From: Stereum hirsutum FP-91666 SS1
Taxonomy: Eukaryota > Basidiomycota > Agaricomycetes > Russulales > Stereaceae
NCBI RefSeq assembly: GCF_000264905.1
Contig: NW_006763143.1
Coordinates: 279,711 to 343,710, forward strand
Direction of reading: 5' to 3'
DNA: 64,000 bases
Every line of letters begins with the position of its first letter. Within the stretch, counting starts at the first letter, position 1. The notes beneath the pieces were generated by a model. It saw nothing but the letters and a program-made list of their open reading frames with translations. It ran no database searches and had not been told where the DNA came from. Below are positions 36,993 through 50,351 of this stretch, one piece after another. The position numbers and the translations under genes were made by a program.

Positions 36993-39900
36993 TCACCAAC
37001 CCCCACTCACCTTATCCCTCAACTGCCCCACCCACTGCCCATAACTCGGCAAAGCGCTCTCATTCCTATCATACACCATCGCACTCAACGCCCTCATCTT
37101 CAACGCCTGGTCGTCCCCGTCCTCCTTGACGACGTACAGGTGCGGGTGATACACGCCGTGCCGGAGGGTGGTACGGATGTGGGTGATGAGGGCGGAGATG
37201 CGTTGGGAGAAGGGGTTGTCGAGGGGAGGGAGGGAGGTCTGTAGGGAGGGGGGCGTGAGATGAGTGGGGATTAGTGATGGGTTGAATGTGCAGTTTTTGT
37301 AGCGCAGAGGTTTGTAGCGCAGAGTTTTGTGGCGCAGAGTTTTGTGGCGTAGATAATTATGGCGCAAGAAGTACGTACCTTCCCGCTCCTCAAAACCCCA
37401 TAATCCGGAAACCCAAACACGTCGATCATAAGCTGCGGAACCGCGTCCCTTCCGACCCAGAGATACATGCTCTGTCCGTCCTCGATGAGATATAACCCGT
37501 GTCTTTCGAATTTCTCGGAGGAGAGGGGGAGACGGGGAGGGAGGAGGGGGTGGCCGGTGGGGCCGGGGGTTCCGGCCTGAGCGAGGGGTGTGTGTGATGA
37601 TGAGTGTCAGTGCGAAGTTGGGGAACGCGACGGGTAGGGGATGTGGATGAGTGAAAGGGGAGTGGAGGGGGAGGAGGGGATGTGGGAGGGCGGAAGGACT
37701 TACCTCCGGTGGCATATCATGCAGAGAGTAGAAATTCGGGTGGATATAGGGGATGAGCAGTTCCGTCGGTAACGACGTGAACAGAACCTGCGCATAAGCC
37801 CTCACATCCGGCGGTATCTGCGCGCTCTGTCTCAACGCGGGCTACAATCCAATCCAATCGCATCGTCAACACCAGATACCAGACACGAGCTCCCAAACAG
37901 AGTCATGAAAAGCCAGAGGCAACAACTCACGTTCTTCAACATCCCCAACACCAACGCCGGCAACATCTTCAAATTCTCCGGCACGCCCAACCCTCCCCCC
38001 GCTCCCCCACCCCCACCCCCACCCACCATACTCTTCGCATAAGCCTGCACCATCTCCACCACCTTCCCCCTCACCACCTCCCTCGCACTCTCCAAACTAT
38101 GCGTCCCCGTCCTCTCCACCCCCTTATTCGCCAACCAAGTCGCAATCGCACCCTCATCCGCGCCTCTCCACACCTCCGCCAAACTACTCGTCGTGGGCAA
38201 CGCGAGCGTGATAACCCGTATCGCACGGTCCCCAGCGTGTGTGGTGTGCAGGATCCCGGTTTGTATGACGATATAAGGTTTAGTGAGTTCTTCTTCGATT
38301 TCGAGCTCGATGGTGTAGGATGTATCGTGTGGGACTGTCGGCATGGCGAGGAGATCGGTGGATCGGACGAAGAAGTTGCCGTGGAAGGAGGAGAGCCTTA
38401 TACCCCTCGTTGCGCGTACGCGGGTTATGGCTTCGACCATGAAGGGCGTCTTTAATACCGCGGTGAATTCGGAGTTGAATTTTTGGATGTCTGAGGCTGA
38501 GGAGGAGGAGGCGGGGGAGGAGGCGGAGAAGGTGGGGCCGTAGTAGTAGGTCTGTCCGGAGGTGTAGTGGGGCAGGCAGGAGAGGGTCGTTAGGTCGAGG
38601 TAGGTCGAGGAAGAGGTCGAGGAGGATGAGTTGGGGAGGGTGGGCCGGGAGGAGGGAGAGGGGACGGGGAAGAGGAACATGTCGACGGAGATGTAGGCGC
38701 GGGAGCATTCGATGGCGAAGGTTTTGTACCATGGGCCGTTGACTTGCATGAGGGATGATTCCTGTGCGGCGGAAAAGGGCGGGTTAGGATTAGGATGAAG
38801 TGTGGGCTGTGCGACTCGCCTTGGACGTCCCTAGGATCTTGGGATCTTCCCTATTCTTGAGCGCACCCGGGCCGATGGACGGGAGTGTACAAGTAAGGAC
38901 GACGATCTTGCCGCCGACGGGATATTTCAACTCGGTCGGGGACTTCACATCGCACGAAAAGAACAAGGTGAATGAACGTCAGTGAGGATCGTGGGCAGTG
39001 AATGGGGGAAAAAGAGGAAAAACGCACCATAAGCATATACCCCGCCCTCAACGCACTCCCCAACGCACTCCCCAGCACCATACTCCCCTTAAACATCTCA
39101 TAAAACCCACCCAACAAGACCTCAAGCGACGCCCGGGCTTCCGTCAGGCCCACGACGAGATCCGTAGGTTTAGGCAGGAAGGGGTCGTCGATATCGGAGA
39201 CGACGAGCATTTCGGGGTCGGTTGTGCCGGGCTGGATGTGGGGGGTGAGGGGGAGGGGGAGGGGGGAGGGGGAGGGACGCGGAATGGTTTTGTTTGTTAG
39301 TTAGTTAAGGTGTTGGAGGATTTTTTGGGGAAGGGAAGGGAAGGAAGGATTGCGTACGGGCATGGAGAAGAAATAGAGCGAGGTGTCGAACCCGATGAGG
39401 GCGATCTTCGTATGCGAATCTTCATTCGGGATTCGATCCAAATTCTCAAGCAGAGCTTGTGCAGCCGTAGCCGTCATACCTACCCAAACCCACTTCATGA
39501 GTATCGTCTCCATACATCCCCTCCCCCCCTCATAATAGTGAAAGCCAAGCTAACCGGATTGAATAGCCCCGTAACTAACGTCGATCAAAAACACGTATAT
39601 GACCGGCTGGGGGGGTCGAGTCCAATACTCCTGCGGCGCCATGAAATCGATGACGGAGTGCGACAGTTCCGGGCGGGCCCAGCGATCGGCGGGTTTGTTC
39701 GTTGTGGAGTCCCAGTCGAAGAGTTGGGGGGTTTCATTTTGCATGTTGCACATGCAGCAGCGCCAGCTATAGATGGGGTGCCACCGCCACATTTGATGTA
39801 GAGTAGTTCGTTGTTGTTAGTGCTTATCGTTATGTGGAACTGAGAGGAAGAGAGGGAGAACCCACCGATGTCCGCCGTCAAGAAAGGTAACATAAGGATT

Positions 39901-40885
39901 GATATACATCCTACACCGCTTACACCTCCCAATAACCATATCCTTGATTATCGGAACCGGCTCCTCATCCTCCTTCACGCTCCTATACGGCGTCATCACC
40001 AGTGCCAACGGCAGCTTCGACTTGTTCAACAGCGAGTTACTCGTGGGGATGGCGTTCAGCGTGCATCTCTGATAGGAGAAGTGCGTGTTCGTGTGCGGGG
40101 AGGGAGGGAGGAGGGAGGAGGAGGGGGGGAGGTTGATGGGTGGTGGTGGGAGGAGGAGCGAGGAGGGATCGGGGGGCGTCGATTGGAGGTTTAAGGTCGT
40201 CGCAACTCGGGAGATGGGATTCGGACCTGTTCCAGCAGGTGCACCGATGGACATTTGGGAGAACTGGTTGGCGAGCGGGTTGACGGCCTGGCCGTAGCCC
40301 GGCGCATTGATGTATTCTGGCTGGGACTGTTGGCCATGACCGTAATACGGCGCTGACTGTTGTCCTTGTTGTTGTTGTTGTTGTTGTTGTTGTTGGGCAG
40401 CGAATTGGTTGTCGACGGCGCCGATGGATGGAGTGAAGAGCTGGGGACCGGGCGCTTGGGCGTCGGGGTATGGGAGGTTGGTGCCAGGAGGAGCGGAAGA
40501 GAGGGGGTCGGAGGCGTCGTAGGCGTGTGTTTGGCCGAGAGCGTATTGGCGACGTTTGGTGTGGTGGCCGTGGAGAGGCGGAGGAGAGGTCGGAGAGCCG
40601 ATGCCTGGAGATTGTGGAGGGGACGACACTCGGGCTGCGAGTGGATGTTCCCATTGTGCGCGGCCTGTCGCGGTTTCTGTACGGGTTTATGGTGAGTATT
40701 GTTGTTGTTTATTATGATGAGACTTTGCGAGTCCGTGTATCGTGATGTGCGTACCAAGGAACATATGCCGCTGGTTATCCACGTCCCTGTAAATGATTTC
40801 AATGACCAGTCCCTTTCTCCATATAACCTGCCACGTACCATTCTGCAGTCCATCCTGGGGGAAGCTGTTGCGCCGGGCTGGCCAT
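36993..40885 (-). CDS. SEC24: COPII coat subunit Sec24, with N-terminal WW domain
   Basis: Cargo-binding subunit of the COPII coat that buds vesicles from the endoplasmic reticulum. Visible parts: a Pro/Gln-rich N-terminus with poly-Gln, the zinc finger ([19 protein letters not shown] then [13 protein letters not shown]), the trunk ([30 protein letters not shown]), the beta-sandwich/helical part and the gelsolin-like [20 protein letters not shown], ending [16 protein letters not shown] at 36993. The usual start would be near MSSPPQSP. However, exons 40885-40839, 40786-40755 and one starting at 40676 join in perfect phase and add [20 protein letters not shown] plus [11 protein letters not shown], a WW-domain-like module with both tryptophans. 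More than ten introns, one with a short minisatellite. The start lies 456 bp from the divergent NOG2 gene. Confidence 0.92.
37294..37355. repeat. short intronic minisatellite, about 15-bp unit
   Basis: Three to four imperfect copies of TTTTGTGGCGCAGAG or TTTGTAGCGCAGAG in tandem. They lie within the SEC24 intron between the RSGK-coding exon and the [15 protein letters not shown] exon. Confidence 0.7.
40367..40395 (-). repeat. poly-Gln tract in SEC24 (TTG/CAA repeat)
   Basis: About ten tandem TTG units on the plus strand encode a run of glutamines near residue 110 of Sec24. Being a pure trinucleotide repeat, it is likely length-polymorphic. Confidence 0.85.
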
Positions 40886-41341
40886 CGGTCTCAGCAAGGG
40901 TAAGTAGATGTGGGAGTATGGCAATAGCCTGTTAACTTAGGACGCTAACTTGAAGTGCTTATGACGGATTAATTGAGACCGTCGTGGCCTTTCACAGGAA
41001 ATTGATGCCACCGTGTTCTCTCTCGTCGTGCACAGGCGCTTTCGTGCACCCCTAGTGAACCGTTATGTACACCGTTCAGATGGACTGATCAGAAGAAAAA
41101 ATGTCGAGGAACATAGATATATAATACTTCGAAGTCAACGGAGAGGTGGCGAGCAAGCCGGAAGCAGAAGCGCGCGGACGAAAGTGCCACACGCTCGGAA
41201 ATGCTTTTCTTGATTCGGTCTCGAACGAGTGCAGATCACGACTAAAATAAAGTCAGATCCTTTTCCGTCCGCCACTTAACTTCTCCTCTCCAGCTCCTCT
41301 CATACCTCCCTCCTCTCCCTCTCCCTTTCGCCATCTCAAGC
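40886..41341. promoter_or_regulatory. divergent promoter region of SEC24 and NOG2
   Basis: 456 bp between the two ATGs must contain both promoters. The NOG2-proximal end is strongly pyrimidine-rich (41280-41335), typical of fungal leaders. No clear TATA box. Confidence 0.5.
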
Positions 41342-44300
41342 ATGGCGCCCACCAACAAAAAATCCAGCGGGGGCCCCTCCTCCAGCGGCTCCAAAACCCG
41401 CTCTTCCACCTCTACCTCCACCGCAGGTGCAGGCCCGACGCTCAAAAGAGTCAAGGGCGAGAACTTCTACCGGGATGCTAAAAAGGTCAAGAGGCTGAAG
41501 ATGTTGACGGGCGGGAAGGCGATACGGGATAAAGATGGGAAGATCATCCAGGCTGCGGCATTTCAGAAGGGGGAGGACGAGACGACGCCGGGTAGGGTGC
41601 AGCCTGATCGGAGGTGGTTTGGTGCGTTTTTTTTTTCGAGCTTCTTTTATTCTTATTTTTATTGTCCCTTCACTCATTGTCGTTGTCTTTCGAAATGGAA
41701 ATATAGGTAATACGAGAGTCATCTCGCAGACTGCGTTGGACCATTTCCGCACGTCTCTACAGTCAAAACAACACGATCCATACTCTGTCCTCCTCCGTCG
41801 CAACAAACTACCGATGCAACTCCTCGACGACGCAGCGAACCCCAACACCCGAAAAGTACGTCTCCTATCCTCCTCTCCCCTCTCTCCCCTCTCTTCTCTT
41901 CTCGCACCCCCCAGTCACTGACGACTATGGCACGGATAATGAACAGCGCTCCCACATCGTCGAGACCGAACCCTTCGGGGATACTTTCGGCCCCAAAGCT
42001 CAACGCAAACGTCCCCGCATCGAAGCCGGCACGTTCGCCGAACTATCAAAGCTAGGCTCAGATGCGTACGACGCTGCGGCCTCTGCGACGTTGGCCGCCG
42101 AGATGTCTTCCCTCGATCCTTTTGCGCCTACCTCCTCCTCCACCACCAGCACCACCCTTGATCCCTCCAACCCCTCCGACTCGACTGCGACTGCTACAGG
42201 GCACACGACGCACGCGGATTACATCGAGCCTATATTCGCAAAGGGAACGTCGAGAAGGATCTATGGCGAGTTGTATAAAGTGATTGATTCGAGCGATGTG
42301 GTGCTTCATGTGTTGGATGCGAGGGATCCGATGGGGACGATGTGTGAGAGTGTGTTGGAGTATATGAGGAAGGAGAAGGCGCATAAGCAGGTTGTGCTTG
42401 TTATTAATAAATGTGATTTGGTGCCCGGGTGGGTTACGGTGCGTTTCGTTTTTCTACCCTAACTCTCAACTCTCACCCCTCAGCCTCACTCTGTCTCACT
42501 CTCGGCCCCTCTGACAAAAACTTGGTTATTCATTCATGTGTGCACTGCGAAATACAGGCCCGCTACATCCAACACCTAACCCCCCGCTACCCGACCATCG
42601 CCTTCCACGCCTCCCCAAACCATTCCTTCGGCAAAGGCTCCCTCATCCAACTCCTCCGCCAATTCTCGCAGCTCCATTCCGACAAGAAACAGATCAGCGT
42701 TGGGTTCGTGGGGTATCCCAACGTGGGGAAGTCAAGCGTGATTAATACGTTGAAGAGCGGGAAGGTGTGTAAGGTCGCGCCTGTTCCTGGGGAGACGAAG
42801 GTACGTTCCACTTCACCCTCTTTTTCCTGCGTTCTGGACGAGAGTTGGCGTTTATTTTAATATTCACTGTGTGCTGGCGTCACTATAGGTCTGGCAATAC
42901 ATAACCCTCACCCGCCGGATCTACCTAATCGACTGTCCCGGCATCGTCCCCACCTCCGCTAAATCCGATTCACAAACATCGACGGTCTTAAAAGGCGTGG
43001 TGAGGATCTCGAACCTGCCCACGCCGAGCGAACATATCCCGGCGTTGTTGAGGAGGGTGAAGCCGGTTTATATTTCGAGGACTTATGGGATTCCACTTCC
43101 TGGGTCTTCTCCCGCCATCTCTTCCAATGGTGCCACTTCTTCAGACCCCGCTGTGAATGAGGATGGAGGCGCGCCGGTGAGTCGGGGATGGGACGCGGAA
43201 GAGTTATTGGAGAAGTTGGCGCGGATGAAGGGGAGGCTGCTCAAAGGAGGCGAACCGGACAGGGAAGGCGTCGCGAAGATATTGTTAGAGGATTGGGTGC
43301 GCGGGCGGATTCCGTTCTTTGTGGGACCGCCGGAGAGGAGCGAAGACATTAACAGGAAAGAAGAGAAGGAGAGGAGGGTTAAGGATAGCGCGGTTAAGGC
43401 AGGGGAGAGGACGAAGGTGGAGAGGGCAGGGAGGGAGAAGGGTGAGAAGGAGGGTGAGAAGAGGGAGAAGAGGGAGAGTAAGAAGGAGAGGGAGGAGAGG
43501 GAGAGGAGGGAGAAGAAGGTGCCGGGGGTGAGGCAGAACCTTGGTTCGATTATGCAGAAGATTACGTTTGAGGCGGAGGATGTGAGGCCTTTGGAGGTCG
43601 ACGAAGATGTGGAGGAGGAGGTCGAGGACGATGGGAGCGATGCGGAGGGAGAGGATGTGGTGCTGGGTGCGGAAGACGGGGACGAAGGGGACGATGGTGT
43701 GCTGGCGTGGAACGATGTCTTCCCTGAGGCTGGCGATGCCGAGTCGTCAGCATCAATATCAGCACGCGTACTCGAAACCGTCGACGGCGCGGGTGATGAT
43801 GAAATGGAGTCTGGTTCGGGCTCTGGTTCTGGTTCGGACGATGCATCTGGAGGTCCGTCATCTTTCTTTGCGTTCCCTCCGTTCTGTGTTCGATTCGATC
43901 TTGCCCGTCCCGGGATCTTCCGCTGACCTTTATTTTTGTCTTCCGTTTATCATTCGTATTTGTATTTGTGGGCGTTCTAGACGATGAAGCCGCGTCCGAG
44001 GTCGAGGAGGATGCGTCGAAGAAGGACAAGGAGGGGAGGATGACGACGAATAAGGTACGTCTTTTTTCCCTCGTTCGAGATTTGTGGCCGGGTTCGAGCG
44101 ATCCGTCGTTTGAGGATGGAAATGATCTGGCGTTTCCGTGGATTTGGATCTTGCGATCTGGGTCTTATGATTCTGCACAATCTGGGTCTTTGGATTTTTT
44201 CTTCCGTTCCGTTCCCTCACGCCCTGTCCTCCGACGCCACGCCACACCCACCTTCCTCCTCCGTCTCACTCCATGTCTATCCGTATGCCCGACTGACTTG

Positions 44301-44489
44301 CTCATTTCCAACAAACAACAGAAAAAAGCGACAAACTTCTACTCGTCCGCGAACGTGAAGAACAAGAACAGGGAGAAGGCGAGGGTCATGAAGGCGTTGC
44401 AGGGGAGGAAGGAGGCCAAGACGGGGCCGAAGCCGAAGCCGAAGACGAAGACGAAGACGAAGGGGGCTGGTGGGAGGAAGAGGAATTAG
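41342..44489 (+). CDS. NOG2: nucleolar GTP-binding protein 2 (Nog2/Nug2)
   Basis: Circularly permuted GTPase that joins pre-60S ribosomal particles in the nucleolus and leaves before Nmd3 binding. Seven exons, 41342-41621, 41707-41855, 41947-42438, 42558-42800, 42889-43852, 43981-44054 and 44322-44489, sum to 789 residues in frame. Motifs show the permuted order: G5-like [11 protein letters not shown]4 [11 protein letters not shown], then G1 [12 protein letters not shown], and G3 LIDCPGIVP. Upstream the N-terminal NOG2 domain has [15 protein letters not shown] and [19 protein letters not shown]. The C-terminal third is highly charged ([12 protein letters not shown], acidic runs) and ends in a Lys-rich tail, usual for nucleolar assembly factors though longer than in yeast. 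Confidence 0.95.
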
Positions 44490-45337
44490 GACGGAGGAGG
44501 TTTGGGTTGTGGGCTTTTTTGTTTCGGTTTCTGTTGCTGTTTCGGTCAGAGTATGGATATGTAGAAGGCGTTGCGTTGCGGCGTTGTGCACGAAGCTTGA
44601 GGTGCAACCTTCAAACTTTGAAGCTTTAGGGGTTCAATCGATGCGTGCGTGTGTGCAGGGTGGACCGAGACGAGTCATCGGGTTAAGGGAGATTGTATCT
44701 ACACATGTACATGTCGCCGTCGGAAGCCGCAGGGTATGCAGATCCTAGATTTGACGACGACGGGGATGCCTGACGGATCTCGTTCGAGGTACATGCGCTG
44801 CGCCGTGATGGGGTTTTTTTTTCAGAGCGTCGTTGCGGCTGTGGCTGGAGTGAGCTGGGTGTCGTCGAGGTGACTCGGAGGTTTGTATAGGCATTTTCTT
44901 TTCGCCCTTCGGGTTGTCCTGTAACTTATTTATCGCCGTTTACGAGGATTATATGGACGGCGACGCTTTACGCTTTGAAACTTCGCGAGATGTGCTGATA
45001 AGCACGAGACTTGATTTTTTGGCGAATTGTGGACATGGTACGGAGCCGATAGAAGGATTCTGGGAAGAGCGAGGTCGCTCGGAACAGCACACAACGTTAG
45101 ACAGAATAAAAGCATCACCCAAGCCTCGATCCTTGCGTCGAGGCACCTAGATCGTTTTGCGCATGGTGGCGTCCGCTGCTGCCTGTTCTTCCCTGTTCGG
45201 GTTGCAGATAATCGCCGTGGGAAATCGTTGTCGGAATATATACGCTCCTCTTTTCTGCTTTTCTCTTTCCGCCCACCATCCCGTCCGTCCACCACCACCA
45301 CCACCACACCTTCACCACCAATCTTAGACCTTTGACG
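44490..45337. other. intergenic with enolase promoter
   Basis: Holds the NOG2 3' UTR and the enolase promoter. A (CCA)n run around 45290-45310 lies in the leader. No gene is seen. Confidence 0.5.
45237..45242 (+). promoter_or_regulatory. TATA box of the enolase gene
   Basis: TATATA 96 bp upstream of the enolase ATG, followed by a CT-rich block and CCA repeats. This fits a strongly expressed glycolytic gene. Confidence 0.6.
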
Positions 45338-47126
<1,789 letters not shown>

Positions 47127-48925
47127 ACGTCCCCTCTCCCCCTCCCCCCCTCCCCTCTATCCTCTCCCCCACCCTCCTCCTCCTCCTCTGCCCTGTCCCC
47201 GGCATCCGACCCTTCCTCTCCTCGGCGAAGTCAAAAAAATGATTCAAGATTGTACCATTTTCGCTATTGTATTCTTTTCTTTCTGTGCTTGTCGTTGTTG
47301 TGATTTTTACCATAGACGTTTCGGGGGTGAGGAATGCGAAAAGGATAAGAAAGCAGGAAGAAGGAAGCAAAGAAGAAATATCATGTACCTACTGACGATA
47401 ATGACGATGCATGAAATGCTGATGATGACACATAGACTTTTATAACTTTGGTGTTGCGATTGATGATTGATACTTTTCCTGGATCTTTTGTGAGACCGGC
47501 TACTCTCACTGGTCCTTATTTCCTCATGCAGTTCAAGGTCTCTCGCCATAAAACTTGGCACACAGGGTGCCCTATACTCTCCTCTACTCGAGCTATGCAC
47601 ATGCCCATGTAATTTCGTGATAGATCTCTAGAAGGTCTTTGTCTGAGGGATGGATGGGACCTTCGTTCAGACAGTCGCGCCCGTCTTGAAATGTGACTTG
47701 TCGTACTGACTCCCTCCCCGACGTCCCGCTGCCACAACTGCAGCCAAACGACTGCGGATATGGTCCGTAAACGATTTAAATAACATGATTTATGGGCCTT
47801 TGAGTGGGGTGAAACGGTACGGTACACGGGGGGGGCAGCGTACTTTTGAAAGAAACTAAACGGAATCCAGAACCGGATTCGGAGACAAAAAGCTTCGGGC
47901 CAGATTCAGCGTGCGCACTTTGTTTTCTTTAGAGGCGTTATATGTGATCCTGTCCAATAATGTGCCGTGAGCACGAAAGAAAAACTTTGACGACGATGGG
48001 CGATGGAAGTGGCGGTGGCGATTTGGACCTGAGCGCCCCTATTCCTCGGCTAACCCCATCAAGCGAAGTTTTCCACGGATGCTCACGTCTTTGTCGTCAT
48101 CATCCATCATGAAGGCAAGTCTGGTGACCTGTGCGGTATAAGTATTGTAACTGTGGACTCCCCCATAGCCTACAGTATAACGAGGTAGCTCTGTTTGACA
48201 TACAACTGCTCTGGGACTTGGCCGCGAACTCGAACGCCCGAGGAAGTGTAGCATTAATAATGCTGTAATTAATGACAGCAGCGCTAGTTCCCAGGCGAAA
48301 CTCGAAACGGTCCCCTCTTGTCATCCTTGTCATCAATCGTTCTTGCGATCGTTTCAGTTACAGGCACTCGAACTGGCTCTGGCTCTGGAGTCTGACGCAA
48401 CCGCAACCGTGGCGGGGGACCACCGCCGTCACAGGTCACCACTGACTGTCATAGATTATGCATTATGCTAGACTGACAGTGGCTCGGGGTATAAGTTAGA
48501 TAGGAGACCCAGCCCGACTTGGCTCCCTCCCGTCGACGTCTCTCCACTTATCGTCCAACTGTACTGGTACCTTCAATCGTGTTCCCAGGCAGAGCGGCAC
48601 TTATCTATCTCCCCGACGTTTCTTGCCTGCCGTATCGCTTGCCACCATTATTAGTCGGTCGCCCCACTTCTCCCGCTTCCCGACTCCTCCGCTCCTCCGC
48701 TCGAGAACCTGAGACTGAGACATCGAGCCTTATAAGCGAGACTGTGTCATCCCGAGTCGGTTTTTGGCCTTTCTTCGGACTTCGCTCTGACGAACGGACC
48801 CCTCTTCTTCTGCGACCACCACCACCACCACCACCACCACTACCTTTGACACGTATACCCTCACAAGTTGCTCTCCAGTGTCGAATACCTCCCCAACCCC
48901 TACGCGTAACCCATCTTCTTCACTC
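47127..48925. other. intergenic, long leader of next gene
   Basis: 1.8 kb. It starts with the enolase 3' UTR. An open frame at 48519-48995 is Pro/Leu/Arg-rich, begins at a non-ATG codon and overlaps the next gene in another frame, so it is rejected. A (CAC)n run lies at 48815-48840. No other structure was recognised. Confidence 0.5.
48815..48840 (+). repeat. (CAC)n microsatellite
   Basis: Eight to nine tandem CAC/ACC units, about 90 bp upstream of the predicted start of the next gene, probably in its 5' UTR or promoter. Confidence 0.8.
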
Positions 48926-49784
48926 ATGTCCACTGCTACTGTCACTACGCACACTTCTTCTACTCCTCTTGACGTCGAGCTTGAAACTTCCCTGAAGCTC
49001 GGAGGTTCACCAGACTCTGACGCAGACACAGACTCCATCCTAGCCGCCACCACCGAATACCCAGACCTTTCGATTCTCTCGGGTCCTGCGTTCAAGGACG
49101 CCAGAGCCGCAGCGCACGATAAACAGCGGTCGAAGAAAGCTGGTGATCGGGCGAAGGGACGGGGCTCGAAGCACGGCATGGTGAAACCCTCTGGTTTGCA
49201 CGCTCACGGTCATGGTCACAACATGAACGGAGATCTGAAGGCGGAGGAGAGGAAGTATGCTGCGTTGGGTGAGAGGGAGAAGGAGGTGGAGGCGGATTGG
49301 TTGACGTTGAGGAAGGGCGCGGACGGGGATTTGGATGCGGTCGATGTGCCGGTGCCGTCGTCGAGGTGTACGTGTGGGAGGGGACATCGGGGGGAGGGGA
49401 AGGGTGAGGGTGGTAAGACGGAGGTGAGGTTGTTGGATCTTGTGAGGCCTGCGAAGAGGCGCGGTGGGGTTCGTGGTAAGTGTTTTGCGTTTCAATTCGA
49501 TTCACTTTCTTCTCGTTATCTGTGTTATTTACGCTCATAATGTTATGGTCTGCACAGATGATTTCGAAGTCGTCCCGCCTGTCAAATCCGTCATCGTCCT
49601 CGACGACCGACAGTGGCTCGAGGATCGGGAGCCTCGTTTAGGCTTTGGCTTGGGATTAGGGCTGGGAACGGACGAAGCTTGGGAGTATGTCTCGAGTGAG
49701 GAGAGCGAACCCGAGGGCAATGGTTCGGATGGAGAGAGGAAGTCGTATGCACAGGTTGTGGCGAAGATCGACGGGAGGGCTTGA
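48926..49784 (+). CDS. uncharacterised acidic/charged protein
   Basis: Family not recognised. Exons 48926-49475 and 49558-49784 join in phase to 258 residues. The ATG at 48926 (MSTATVTTHTSSTPLDVELE) is the first in frame with the conserved-looking part; the frame is open upstream only from a GTG. Features: a Ser/Thr-rich N-terminus, a Lys/Arg stretch (KQRSKKAGDRAKGRGSKHG), a His/Gly patch (HAHGHGHN), a helical segment (EERKYAALGEREKEVEADWL), a small CTCGRGHRG motif, and an acidic C-terminus with a WLEDREP block, a GLGLGLGTDEAWEYVSSEE stretch and the ending YAQVVAKIDGRA. No membrane segment or signal peptide. It is probably nuclear or cytosolic; nothing more can be said. Confidence 0.68.
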
Positions 49785-50351
49785 TTTTGGACGTTCGCGC
49801 GACGGGTCGGGTTGGAATGAGAAGAGGATGGGGAGAAGTTGAGCTGAGGGTTGAGGATCGGAATGGTTGGGAGGGGGACGTGGGTTAAGTTATGATTTAT
49901 ACAGTAAGTATCGTGGAAGGATTCAGATGGACGTGGGTCATAGACGGTAGTAGTATGCATACCATATACTGGTGCTAATTGGTACTTACCCCCTCATATT
50001 ATGACGCTCTGTATTGTACAATACGAATGGACTTGGACTTGGATTTGTGGAGTCGAGCGAGTTGGTCCGCAGTATGTCTATTATGCCCGTTCCTGACCTG
50101 AGGATCCTTCAGGGTACGGAAGGAATACGAGTACTGTGTCTTGTTGTGAATTTGTGCTTATGTAGTCATGTTGCAGCTGGTAATTCGTCGTCTCTTCATA
50201 CTGTTATAATCTTCATAATCTCTTATGCAGTTCGACATAAAAAGGATCATGTATTTCATCCACGTCAACCTTCCCTTTCAAGGAATGCATCAAACCATCT
50301 GAAAATTTCGAAATGCCATCTCAGACTGAGAAAAGACGTTCCGGTCAATTA
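49785..50351. other. convergent 3' intergenic region
   Basis: Between the acidic-protein gene (+) and the peptidase gene (-). Nothing was recognised. Confidence 0.5.

Noticed and set aside
43562..44029. Long minus-strand frames opposite the NOG2 acidic region
   Set aside because: Low-complexity His/Pro/Arg translations are mirror images of the Glu/Asp/Gly-rich NOG2 coding strand.
48519..48995. 158-codon Pro/Leu/Arg-rich frame
   Set aside because: It starts at TTG, is created by the CAC repeat and pyrimidine-rich leader, and overlaps the better-supported gene in another frame.
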